A DNA stretch of 41,415 bases from NCBI GenBank assembly GCA_002721305.1, contig PBKA01000014.1, positions 1 to 41,415 on the forward strand, written 5' to 3'. Numbering within the stretch: the stretch's first letter is position 1; each line of letters opens with the position of its first letter. This document shows positions 7,522 to 15,237 of this stretch, in pieces. The position numbers and the translations under genes are program-made. This DNA is from Acidimicrobiaceae bacterium. GTDB lineage: Bacteria > Actinomycetota > Acidimicrobiia > Acidimicrobiales > Poriferisodalaceae. Below the pieces are notes generated by a model. That model was not told where the DNA came from. It saw only the letters and a list, made by a program, of their open reading frames with translations, and made no database searches.

Positions 7522-9449
7522 TAGCGCTCCTTGGCACCTTTGGTGTCGGCCTGGGTCTCATCGGAGCCATCGGGGGCGCAGTAACCCTGGCAATGGCGTT
7601 GCTCTCACGACACCGTGACCATCACCGCCGGGTGTTTGTTTGGGTGGCGATCATGATCAGTGGCTGCGCCCTAGCGGTCACTGCAATGGAAATAGGGATA
7701 CTTCGAGACGACTTTTCCATGCAGTACGTGGCAGCGAATTCTACTCGAGCGACTCCGTTGCTCTACAAAATCGCGACCCTGTGGGGAGCACTTGAAGGCT
7801 CGCTACTCCTTTGGGCGCTTGTGCTCTCTGGATATGTGACCGCAGTCTCCATCAGTTTTCGGCGTCGAATCGAAGATCGCCTCGTTGCTTGGGCTCTCCT
7901 CACCATGCTTGCCACATGCATCTTCTTTTTCGCGTTGCTTTTCGGACCCGCAGATCCCTTCGGCACCTTGCTAGTAGCACCGCCCGATGGTGAAGGCCTG
8001 AATCCGCTGCTTAGAAACCACCCCCTAATGGCCATTCATCCAGTGATGCTTTATCTGGGTTACGTGGGATTCACCGTCCCCTTCGGATTCGCGGTCGCGG
8101 CGTTAATTACCGGTCGGCTCGGAGAAGGCTGGCTAGTCACCACACGCACTTGGACCCTCATCGCTTGGGTGAGTCTGACCGTCGGCATCCTCCTAGGGGC
8201 ATGGTGGTCCTACGAAGTGCTGGGTTGGGGGGGCTACTGGGCATGGGATCCCGTCGAAAACGCTTCGTTTCTCCCATGGCTGACCGGAACAGCATTCATT
8301 CATTCGGTAGTAGTGCAGGAGCGCAGAGGGATGCTGCGAGTCTGGAATTTGTCTCTTCTATTAGCAACCTTTGCTCTCACGATCTTTGGCACTTTCCTCA
8401 CCCGATCCGGAGTCATCGAGTCAGTCCACGAATTCAGCGCTTCGAGTTTAGGACCCTTACTGTTGGGATTCTTCGCGACAATCTTGGTGGTGTCGGTAGC
8501 GCTCGTTGGCTGGCGAGGCGATCAGCTTCGATCGCCCGGCTCCATTGACTCGCCGATATCTCGCGAAGGTGCGTTTCTCGCCAACAATTTGCTCTTCACC
8601 CTTTTTGCGTTTGTTATCTTGCTCGGCACGATTTTCCCCTTGATCGTCGAGGCTATAAACAACGAACAACTGGCGGTTGGCAGGCCTTATTTCGATCGAA
8701 TGCTGTTACCACTGGGCGTCGCGCTTCTGTTAGTCATGGGCCTCGCGCCGTTACTTACATGGCGTTCCACAGACGGGCAGCTCCTCGGGACCCGCGCCCT
8801 TGGACCCGCGGCGCTCGGAGCGGTAACGATGGCCGTAGCAGTTTGGCTGGGAGCCGAAGGCATCGGCCCGGTTTTAGGTATTGGACTTGGTGGCTTTGTC
8901 ATTGGTTCCGCTCTACGGCACCTTCTGCTAGCTACCCGCCGAAATGGATGGCACGGACTGATCGGAAGATCGGGCGGTGGAATGGTCGCGCACATCGGAG
9001 TGAGCTTGCTCGCGTTCGGGTTTATAGCGAGCACTTCTTTCAGCGAAGAAGGTGAGTTCCAGCTTCAGCCGGGAGAAACCGGATCGGTAGCGGGTCACCA
9101 AATACGTTTTGTGGGTTTAACCGACGAAATGCACGGCCCCAATCGCGTCGTCCGCGCACACATCGAAGTGCAGGGAAGGGGTGTGTACGCGCCGGCGATT
9201 ACGCAATACCCGACCTTTGGCAGGCCAATCGCGACCCCATCGGTAGCTACAAGTCTCATCGATGACGTGTACTTGAGCCTTGTCGCTATCCCTGAAGAGG
9301 ACAGTGACGTAGTTGTTATCAGGGTCCTAGTTGAACCTCTCGTGGGATGGATCTGGGTAGGCGGCCTTGTAATAGCCGCCGGAACCTTGCTGGCGATGGT
9401 CCCGACGGGAGCAAGTCGTCGCTCTGAGATCGAAGAAGTTGTTTTGTGA
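7518..9449 (+). CDS. ccmF: Cytochrome c heme lyase subunit CcmF
   Basis: The large heme lyase component that joins heme to the CXXCH cysteines of apocytochrome c. It has 643 residues with many membrane segments, normal for the family. The tryptophan-rich heme motif is clear as WGGYWAWDPVENASFLPWL, followed by FIHSVVVQERRGMLRVWN and by FGTFLTRSG, all hallmarks of CcmF. Histidines in NHPLMAIHP and near HSVVVQ would be axial ligands. It starts at GTG 7518, overlapping ccmE by GTGA, and its stop overlaps the start of ccmG. Confidence 0.95.
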   Translation: MIALLGTFGVGLGLIGAIGGAVTLAMALLSRHRDHHRRVFVWVAIMISGCALAVTAMEIGILRDDFSMQYVAANSTRATPLLYKIATLWGALEGSLLLWALVLSGYVTAVSISFRRRIEDRLVAWALLTMLATCIFFFALLFGPADPFGTLLVAPPDGEGLNPLLRNHPLMAIHPVMLYLGYVGFTVPFGFAVAALITGRLGEGWLVTTRTWTLIAWVSLTVGILLGAWWSYEVLGWGGYWAWDPVENASFLPWLTGTAFIHSVVVQERRGMLRVWNLSLLLATFALTIFGTFLTRSGVIESVHEFSASSLGPLLLGFFATILVVSVALVGWRGDQLRSPGSIDSPISREGAFLANNLLFTLFAFVILLGTIFPLIVEAINNEQLAVGRPYFDRMLLPLGVALLLVMGLAPLLTWRSTDGQLLGTRALGPAALGAVTMAVAVWLGAEGIGPVLGIGLGGFVIGSALRHLLLATRRNGWHGLIGRSGGGMVAHIGVSLLAFGFIASTSFSEEGEFQLQPGETGSVAGHQIRFVGLTDEMHGPNRVVRAHIEVQGRGVYAPAITQYPTFGRPIATPSVATSLIDDVYLSLVAIPEEDSDVVVIRVLVEPLVGWIWVGGLVIAAGTLLAMVPTGASRRSEIEEVVL

Positions 9450-9997
9450 TGAATTGGAAACCGTTGACCGTTCGCTTGGTGAGCGCAGGCGCCGCTATCT
9501 TGCTCTTGGCATTCGTTTTGGTATTGGCGACGAGGCAAAGCGGAACCGGAACGACTTCGAATAATCCCTTGGTCGGCAAGTTGGTCCCTCCGATTACAGG
9601 CGTTGGAATCAACGGCCAATCATTCAACGTGGATGACTACTCGTCTGAGTGGGTTCTAATTAACTTCTTTGCTTCATGGTGTGTACCTTGCGAACGTGAA
9701 CACCCTCAATTAGCTGAGTGGGGTGTCCGTCACGAGGACGACGGAATCGTCGTTAGTATCCCGTTCGGCGACACGGAAAAAGATGCCCGTGCTTTTTTTG
9801 ATGAACACGGAGGAGATTGGCCCGTGTTGATGGATTCACGAGCGACCTGGGCTGTCGCCTTTAGTGTGTTGCGTCCCCCTGAGTCGTTTTTGGTTGCGCC
9901 TGGAGGGACCGTCGTCGCGCGATGGCAAGGACAGATCACTGCTGACGAGGTAGATCGGGTCGTCGATGATCTAGGACGAAAGGAACGCAACCAATGA
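9449..9997 (+). CDS. ccmG: Membrane-anchored thioredoxin CcmG/DsbE
   Basis: A periplasm-side (outside-facing) thioredoxin that reduces apocytochrome or CcmH cysteines before heme attachment. It has an N-terminal anchor (about 8-27) and a thioredoxin fold with the active site FFASWCVPCEREHPQL (C78, C81). The cis-proline region is RPPESFLVAPGG, which corresponds to the GVPET segment of CcmG. The ATG at 9449 shares one base with the ccmF stop (TGATG). A GTG three bases earlier (9446) is an alternative in the same frame. It overlaps ccmH by ATGA. Confidence 0.9.
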   Translation: MNWKPLTVRLVSAGAAILLLAFVLVLATRQSGTGTTSNNPLVGKLVPPITGVGINGQSFNVDDYSSEWVLINFFASWCVPCEREHPQLAEWGVRHEDDGIVVSIPFGDTEKDARAFFDEHGGDWPVLMDSRATWAVAFSVLRPPESFLVAPGGTVVARWQGQITADEVDRVVDDLGRKERNQ

Positions 9998-10452
9998 GTT
10001 TGCGAATCCGGATTGCGTGGCTTTTGGTAGTAACCATTGCAGTGGGCGCGCTTGTAGCCGCCGGCGTGGCAGATGATCCCCCGGCGACAGAGGCACAACG
10101 CGCATACGAAATCAAGGAGACGGTGCTATGTCCGGTGTGTGACGGGCAGAACGTCCTCGAATCGAACGCTCCCGTCGCGGCTGCGATTCGAGCCCAGATT
10201 GATGAACTTGTCTCGCAAGGCCGATCCGATGAAGAGATTCGAGCTTGGATGGCCAAACAATACGGCGATGACGTCAACGCCACTCCTCCGGGGACAGGAC
10301 TCGCATCACTGGTGTGGATAGTTCCGGTATTCGTGGCCGGCGTGTCGATCGGTTTACTTGCTTTCACTTTCATTCGGTGGCGCTCCGGACGGGATATAGA
10401 ACTGTCTGAAGAGGATCTCCGAATAGCACGGTCACTCAGGGAGAAAAATTGA
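9994..10452 (+). CDS. ccmH: Cytochrome c maturation protein CcmH (CXXC subunit)
   Basis: CcmH presents a dithiol that works with CcmG to keep apocytochrome c reduced and is part of the heme lyase. The 152-residue protein has an N-terminal export/anchor segment, the motif VLCPVCDGQNVLESNAP with C46 and C49 (the family's RCPVCQGQ...DSNAP, with Leu replacing Arg before the first Cys), and a second membrane helix at about 104-127 followed by a cytoplasmic tail. This is the short CcmH form with the TPR part encoded separately by the next gene. It overlaps ccmI in TTGA. Confidence 0.92.
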   Translation: MSLRIRIAWLLVVTIAVGALVAAGVADDPPATEAQRAYEIKETVLCPVCDGQNVLESNAPVAAAIRAQIDELVSQGRSDEEIRAWMAKQYGDDVNATPPGTGLASLVWIVPVFVAGVSIGLLAFTFIRWRSGRDIELSEEDLRIARSLREKN

Positions 10453-11276
10453 ACGCCCCTCAACCAAATTTCCAGGGCGATGGGAAACTGGCCGAAGAAC
10501 AAGAATTTCTTCTGCGCTCCTTAGACGACTTAGAACTGGAATACGCCGACGGAGACCTCAGCGATCCAGAATATGAAACCCTTCGAAATGACTACATGCG
10601 TCGCCTTGCAGCAGTGGCGCGCGCCCTAAAGGGGGAAAAGCCTGATGAGACTGAGTCACGGACTGGGCGACGCTTCTGGTGGCTAGTGCCGATAGCGATA
10701 ACCGCTGCCGTCTGTGGTGTCGCCGTGGCACAATTTTCCGGTTTACGGGCCCCCGGCGAACCGATCTCGGGTGATATTGACAGCTCACCAAGAAGCCGAC
10801 TCGCTGATGCCCAAAACCTGTTCTACTCCGATGATCTTGTGGGCGCTCGAGAAGCGGTCGAAGAGGTGCTCCGCGATGCACCGCATATGAATGAAGCGTT
10901 ACTGTTGTCCGCTCGACTCCACGAAAGATCTACCGATCCCCTGTCTGCAGTTCGACAACTTGACCAGATTCTGCAAGTCGAACCACGAAATGTTGAGGCT
11001 TTGACGTTGCGCGGCTGGATATTGGTTCGTGTCGACGATCCAGAGGTCCAAGACGAAGGAATCCGAAACCTCGATCAAGCTGTTGGATTACAGCCCGAGG
11101 GATACGACACATATGTTTTTCGAGGTTTCGTAGCACGAGAATTACAAGATGACTTTGAATTAGCGATTCGGATGTACCAAATGGCCCTTGACCGCGACCC
11201 GCCCGAAGCGATGCAGGCGCAACTCGGCAGAATCATTGAGGAGATGAGACTGGAAGAAGGCTCCAAGAGTGAGTGA
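10449..11276 (+). CDS. ccmI: CcmI-like TPR protein of cytochrome c maturation
   Basis: CcmI-type proteins hold the apocytochrome chain for the heme lyase. The N-terminus (FLLRSLDDLELEYADGDLSDPEYETL) follows the CcmI N-terminal pattern ELExDxxxGxIxxxEY. A membrane helix follows at about 75-95, then an outside domain of three to four TPR-like helix pairs (about 115-265, e.g. AREAVEEVLRDAPHMNEALL and AIRMYQMALDRDPPEA). The start is TTG at 10449, supported by AGGGAG at 10438-10443 and by the 4-base overlap with ccmH. It is the last gene of the ccm operon and converges with the SufR-like gene 16 bases later. The second N-terminal helix of proteobacterial CcmI is absent. Confidence 0.8.
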   Translation: MNAPQPNFQGDGKLAEEQEFLLRSLDDLELEYADGDLSDPEYETLRNDYMRRLAAVARALKGEKPDETESRTGRRFWWLVPIAITAAVCGVAVAQFSGLRAPGEPISGDIDSSPRSRLADAQNLFYSDDLVGAREAVEEVLRDAPHMNEALLLSARLHERSTDPLSAVRQLDQILQVEPRNVEALTLRGWILVRVDDPEVQDEGIRNLDQAVGLQPEGYDTYVFRGFVARELQDDFELAIRMYQMALDRDPPEAMQAQLGRIIEEMRLEEGSKSE

Positions 11277-11292
11277 GCTTATCTCGAAGGCC

Positions 11293-11997
11293 CTATACCA
11301 AAGTGGTGCATGCGGAATCGCCCATCGCTCGGGAACCAGCGAGCTGCGGTTGGGTCTCTCCGTGCAAGCCGGCCAGCATCCCGCGCACAAGCCCTCTATC
11401 AATGGCACAAAGAACGGGATGGTCAATAGCCGCCTGACCGAACGGGCAATGCTCCGACACGATTCGAAGCTGACCTCCCGAACCTTCGGTGTGAGCTACG
11501 AACCCATGTGAAGTCAAGGTTTCTGCAACTGTGGCAACCGCTGATTGCAGGGAACGGTGGGCATCACCAGGAGCCATCTCAGCTGCCAAATGAAGGCCAT
11601 ATTCGTGGCCCACTTCCTCCGCGAGTCGTTCAGCGTCTTCAGGTGGCAAGAGCGCTAATGACCTCCCGAGAAGCGTGCCCAGCAGATCGTCAAGGCGTGC
11701 TGGAAAGTCGAATGTAACTTCAGATTTGGCTGAGCGGTACCGCTTTGACGGTCGCCCTGCTGTCACCGCACGCTGGATATCGACTACCAGGTGACCAGCC
11801 GCCGCCAGCTTGTCCAGATGATGACGAGCAACATTGTTGTGGAGGCCCGTGGTTTTGGCCACATCTGAAACAGTCAGACCAGCTTCAGATTCGCGCACTC
11901 GCCAATAGATCTCTCGTCGCGTTGGGTCCCCAAATGATGCCGTTATTGACTCGACGGCAGCCGAGAAATTTTCGGGAATGAGTGAGCGCCCGTTCAC
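11293..11997 (-). CDS. SufR-like winged-helix regulator with probable Fe-S cluster
   Basis: A 234-residue regulator with an N-terminal ArsR/DeoR-type winged helix (FGDPTRREIYWRVRESE, then VSDVAKTTGLHNNVARHHLD at about 44-62) and the wing motif RAVTAGRPSKRY. The C-terminal half carries CPFGQAA (C184), PVLC (C197) and SACTT (C230). As I recall, in SufR repressors three cysteines bind a [4Fe-4S] cluster, and the first two are 13 residues apart, as here. It diverges from mrp, an Fe-S carrier gene, across a 69-base shared promoter, which supports an Fe-S-sensing role. The start is GTG without a strong ribosome site. Other members of this actinobacterial family sit upstream of suf operons. Confidence 0.78.
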   Translation of the reverse strand: MNGRSLIPENFSAAVESITASFGDPTRREIYWRVRESEAGLTVSDVAKTTGLHNNVARHHLDKLAAAGHLVVDIQRAVTAGRPSKRYRSAKSEVTFDFPARLDDLLGTLLGRSLALLPPEDAERLAEEVGHEYGLHLAAEMAPGDAHRSLQSAVATVAETLTSHGFVAHTEGSGGQLRIVSEHCPFGQAAIDHPVLCAIDRGLVRGMLAGLHGETQPQLAGSRAMGDSACTTLV

Positions 11998-12024
11998 ACC
12001 ACTAGATTCTACCGAGACTCCAAT

Positions 12025-12044
12025 AGTAAGGACTCGTTCTTAGT
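12025..12044. promoter_or_regulatory. Candidate operator between the SufR-like gene and mrp
   Basis: The 69-base divergent gap contains a dyad AGTAAG (12025-12030) / CTTAGT (12039-12044) with an 8-base spacer and one mismatched pair. It is flanked by direct repeats CGAGACTC (12013-12020 and 12054-12061) and CAATAG (12021-12026 and 12046-12051). Such a crowded arrangement in a short shared promoter suggests one or more repressor sites. The assignment to the SufR-like protein is inference. Confidence 0.35.
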
Positions 12045-12066
12045 TCAATAGAGCGAGACTCAAGAG

Positions 12067-13209
12067 ATGACGATTTCTGACAGTGATATAGCCGAAGCTG
12101 CTGGCCGGGTGGTTGATCCCGAGTTAGGCAGAGATCTCCACACAATGGGTATGCTGCGCGGCGCGTCCATTGCAGGAGGTAACGCACATGTTTTAATTGC
12201 GCTGCCAACTGATGACTGGCCAGCAAGCGACGCGTTATCAACACTCATAGATGCAGCTCTTTCGAATTTCGAAGAGGTTGACTCAATCTCTGTCGAATTT
12301 GTAACGATGGACGAAACCGAACAAGCCGCCGTACGGAACCAGCTGATCGGTGATCCATCCTCGACCGCGGGTGAACAGCAAGCCCACGGTCACGCTGAGG
12401 GGCGAACGGTTCCTTTCGCAGAACCCGGCAATCGCACCCGGGTGCTGCTTGTGGCGAGCGGGAAGGGCGGAGTCGGGAAATCGAGCGTTACTGCAAACTT
12501 GGCCATCGCTTTAGCCCAGCTTGGACTTCGCACCGGCATAGTCGACGCCGATGTATGGGGATTTTCTATTCCGCGCATGCTTGGAGTCGAACGTCCTCCC
12601 ACCGTGATTGACCAGATGGTGGTCCCGGTCGAAGCCAACGGCGTTCGATGCATATCGATGGGATTTTTTGCCCGCGAAGACCAACCCGTGATTTGGCGGG
12701 GTCCCATGCTTCACAAAGCCCTAGAACAGTTTCTCACCGATGTTCACTGGGACGATCCTGATTATTTGTTGATTGACCTACCACCAGGCACCGGTGATAT
12801 CTCCTTATCGATTTCCCAATTCCTTCCAAAATCCGAGTTGCTTGTCGTCACCACTCCCCAGCCCGCAGCACAGAAAGTTGCACAACGAGCCGCATATATG
12901 GCTGAAAAGGTAAACCTCCAAGTTCGAGGCGTTATCGAAAATATGAGTTGGTTCAGGGGAGATGATGGAAAGCGTTACGACATTTTCGGATCTGGCGGCG
13001 GCGAGACCCTGGCCGAAGAATTAGGCGTTCCACTACTTGGACAAGTGCCGCTGGTGATCGGACTCCGAGAAGGTGGCGATGTGGGACTGCCCGTCATCGT
13101 CGCCGACCCCTCCAATGAAGCGTCCGTCGCGTTTGTGGAAATTGCTCGACTACTAACTGAAGAATTCTTGCCAACCCGTAGATACAACGAAGGTCTCAAG
13201 CTTGTTTGA
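12067..13209 (+). CDS. mrp: Mrp/ApbC-family P-loop Fe-S carrier ATPase with MIP18 domain
   Basis: Mrp proteins carry and deliver Fe-S clusters in an ATP-dependent way. Residues 1-75 are a MIP18/DUF59 domain (AAGRVVDPELGRDLHTMGML). The ATPase follows, with the deviant Walker A ASGKGGVGKSSV (about 130-141), VDADVWGFSIPRMLG, and the DLPPGTGDISLS switch region. The C-terminal CXXC that binds the cluster in E. coli Mrp is missing: the corresponding place reads ENMSWFRGDDGKRYDIFG with no cysteine. Mycobacterial Mrp also lacks it, so this is probably a lineage feature, not decay. 380 residues is the normal length. Its stop overlaps the next start in TTGA. Confidence 0.92.
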   Translation: MTISDSDIAEAAGRVVDPELGRDLHTMGMLRGASIAGGNAHVLIALPTDDWPASDALSTLIDAALSNFEEVDSISVEFVTMDETEQAAVRNQLIGDPSSTAGEQQAHGHAEGRTVPFAEPGNRTRVLLVASGKGGVGKSSVTANLAIALAQLGLRTGIVDADVWGFSIPRMLGVERPPTVIDQMVVPVEANGVRCISMGFFAREDQPVIWRGPMLHKALEQFLTDVHWDDPDYLLIDLPPGTGDISLSISQFLPKSELLVVTTPQPAAQKVAQRAAYMAEKVNLQVRGVIENMSWFRGDDGKRYDIFGSGGGETLAEELGVPLLGQVPLVIGLREGGDVGLPVIVADPSNEASVAFVEIARLLTEEFLPTRRYNEGLKLV

Positions 13210-14813
13210 GTCAGAATAGAAGTGTGCTAGCTCTCGACGAACTGCGATTCAACAACCGCTTCACAGCGTCACTCCCTGGCGAGGACGCGGGGGACACTGT
13301 TTCGCGACAAGTGGTTGGTGCCTGTTACAGCAGGATCTCACCAGCGCCGGTATCGCGACCGAAATTGGTCGCCCATAGCTCGGAGGTAGGCGAACTCCTT
13401 GGGCTCACGTCAGAAGAAATACAAGACGCGGAGTTTGTCGACGTATTTTCAGGTAATCGCCTACTGAACGGAATGGATTCGCACGCGACCTGTTATGGAG
13501 GTCATCAATTCGGGAATTGGGCTGGCCAACTCGGCGACGGACGGGCAATAGCGTTAGGTGAGGTCATCGATGTCAACGGTGATCACCAGATGCTTCAACT
13601 GAAGGGCGCTGGCCCCACCCCATATTCACGATCGGCAGATGGGCTCGCTGTTCTCCGTTCATCGATACGGGAGTTTCTTTGCAGTGAAGCCATGCACCAT
13701 CTAAGGGTGCCTACGACACGGGCCCTGTGTTTGCTGACTACGGGAGACCAGGTTGTGCGCGACGTGCTCTACGACGGCAACCCGGCCCCGGAGCCCGGAG
13801 CCATCGTTTGCCGGGTCGCTCCCTCATTTATCCGATTCGGAAATTTCGAGATTTTCGCGTCTCGAGGGGACCTAACCACCTTGAAGAAGCTGGCTGACTT
13901 TGTGCTCCGGACAGAGTTCCCACACATTGAAGTAGGCACCCCGGCGTCTTATGTAGAACTTCTCAAAGAGGTAGGGGAACGAACCGCTGACATGGTTGCA
14001 GAATGGCTACGTGTCGGGTTTGTCCATGGAGTCATGAATACCGACAACATGTCGATTCTAGGGCTCACCATCGACTACGGACCCTACGGTTGGTTAGACA
14101 ACTACGACCCGAATTGGACTCCCAACACAACCGACTTTCAGCATCGGCGATACAGGTATGGCAATCAACCTTCCATAGCTCAATGGAACCTTGTCCAACT
14201 GGCGAACGCCTTATATCCGCTTGTGGAAGAAGTTGAACCGCTTCAAGACGCCATAGCGAATTACACGAGTCGCTTTGAATTGGTCTGGTCAAGAATGTTG
14301 GCGGCGAAGCTCGGATTCCTGAATCTGGACGACGATAAAGATAAGAGTCTGGCCGAGGAGGCTCTTGCAGTCCTGCAAACCGTTGAAACCGATATGACGG
14401 TGTTTTGGAGAGAACTCGCCAAAGTGAACCGGACGGCGACCGTTGACAAATTAGAGCGCTGTCAGCCGTTAATGAACGCTGTGTACCAACCGGGTTCTAT
14501 GACATCAGACCAAAGGGCATCATTTGTCGAATTCGCTGACAACTGGTCTGCTAGGCACAGAGAACTTGGAAGTGACGACAATGAACTTGCCGTCTCCATG
14601 AACGCAACAAATCCGAAATATGTGCTCCGCAACTACATGGCGCAACTGGCTATAGAAAAGGCCGAAGCAGGTGACACGTCGCTCGTGAACGAACTCCTGG
14701 ATTTGTTGCGATATCCCTACGAGGAACAACCGGAGCGCGACCATTTCTACACGCTGCGACCAGACTGGGCCCGCACCAAGATCGGATGTTCCCAGCTATC
14801 CTGCTCGTCGTGA
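13206..14813 (+). CDS. selO: Protein adenylyltransferase SelO (YdiU family)
   Basis: SelO has a kinase-like fold with flipped ATP that transfers AMP to protein hydroxyls and is linked to redox stress. Family blocks are intact: GGHQFGNWAGQLGDGRA (98-114), MLQLKGAGPTPYSRSADG (129-146, K133 in the nucleotide pocket), RSSIREFLCSEAMHHL, and the catalytic and metal region GFVHGVMNTDNMSILG followed by DYGPYGWLDNYD. The C-terminus LSCSS keeps the conserved cysteine three from the end, encoded by TGC, where animal SelO has selenocysteine. The TTG at 13206 overlaps mrp; a GTG at 13224 is an alternative start. Coupling to mrp suggests a shared stress response. Confidence 0.92.
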   Translation: MSQNRSVLALDELRFNNRFTASLPGEDAGDTVSRQVVGACYSRISPAPVSRPKLVAHSSEVGELLGLTSEEIQDAEFVDVFSGNRLLNGMDSHATCYGGHQFGNWAGQLGDGRAIALGEVIDVNGDHQMLQLKGAGPTPYSRSADGLAVLRSSIREFLCSEAMHHLRVPTTRALCLLTTGDQVVRDVLYDGNPAPEPGAIVCRVAPSFIRFGNFEIFASRGDLTTLKKLADFVLRTEFPHIEVGTPASYVELLKEVGERTADMVAEWLRVGFVHGVMNTDNMSILGLTIDYGPYGWLDNYDPNWTPNTTDFQHRRYRYGNQPSIAQWNLVQLANALYPLVEEVEPLQDAIANYTSRFELVWSRMLAAKLGFLNLDDDKDKSLAEEALAVLQTVETDMTVFWRELAKVNRTATVDKLERCQPLMNAVYQPGSMTSDQRASFVEFADNWSARHRELGSDDNELAVSMNATNPKYVLRNYMAQLAIEKAEAGDTSLVNELLDLLRYPYEEQPERDHFYTLRPDWARTKIGCSQLSCSS

Positions 14814-14840
14814 ATGCCGGATCGGTGGTGGGAGACAGAC

Positions 14841-14872
14841 AACAGCGGCCTACGCTGTTCTGCTAACAGCGG
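14841..14872. repeat. Short inverted and direct repeat between selO and the DUF3107 gene
   Basis: AACAGCG (14841-14847) and CGCTGTT (14853-14859) form a 7-bp dyad around GCCTA, and AACAGCGG recurs at 14865-14872, 24 bases after its first copy. There is no following T run, so this is either a weak U-less terminator after selO or a binding site in the promoter of the DUF3107 gene. Confidence 0.35.
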
Positions 14873-14924
14873 TACCTCCGGCCAATCAGGTCGAAACTGT
14901 GGAACTTTGAGAAAAGGTTGTCCC

Positions 14925-15155
14925 ATGGAAATCAGAATTGGCATGGTGAATGTGGCACGAGAGTTGACATTTGAGGTCAACGATGACGAAGCCGATCAGA
15001 TCAAGGCGGATCTCGAGTCGGCACGTGAGTCGAACAGCAACATGCTTTGGGTCAGCGACCGCGATGGACGTAATGTGGGCCTGTCAGTTCATCAGCTTGC
15101 CTACATAGAATTCGGAGCGCCGGGGGACAGGCGCATCGGATTTGCGACGGACTAA
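14925..15155 (+). CDS. DUF3107 protein (TB9.4-like)
   Basis: A 76-residue actinobacterial signature protein of unknown function. It follows the DUF3107 pattern from start (MEIRIGMVNVARELTFEV) to end (LAYIEFGAPGDRRIGFATD), close to mycobacterial TB9.4. The ATG at 14925 follows AAAAGG (14912-14916) by 8 bases. The longer open frame from 14814 would add 37 Cys/Gly/Ser-rich residues with no family match and is rejected. It lies between selO and pdtaS. No catalytic residues are apparent. Confidence 0.88.
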   Translation: MEIRIGMVNVARELTFEVNDDEADQIKADLESARESNSNMLWVSDRDGRNVGLSVHQLAYIEFGAPGDRRIGFATD

Positions 15156-15199
15156 CCAACGAAAACATCGAGATATCGGGTCAAACGGTGCGTGACTCG

Positions 15200-15229
15200 T
15201 TGCCCATACCTCAATAGCGGTTGTAATTT
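15200..15229 (+). promoter_or_regulatory. Promoter candidate for a leaderless pdtaS transcript
   Basis: TTGCCC (15200-15205) and TAATTT (15224-15229) are separated by 18 bases, a fair match to a housekeeping sigma promoter. Transcription would start at about 15236-15238, which is the A of the pdtaS ATG. No Shine-Dalgarno sequence is present before that ATG, consistent with leaderless translation, which is common in actinobacteria. Confidence 0.4.
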
Positions 15230-15237
15230 CGACTGTC

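Noticed and set aside
13206-14813. SelO as a selenoprotein
   Set aside because: The residue at the selenocysteine position is encoded by TGC, followed by two serine codons and an ordinary TGA stop; there is no in-frame TGA before it.
14814-14924. N-terminal extension of the DUF3107 protein
   Set aside because: The extra 37 residues are Cys/Gly/Ser-rich with no family similarity, and the AAAAGG-ATG pair at 14912-14927 gives the normal 76-residue protein.
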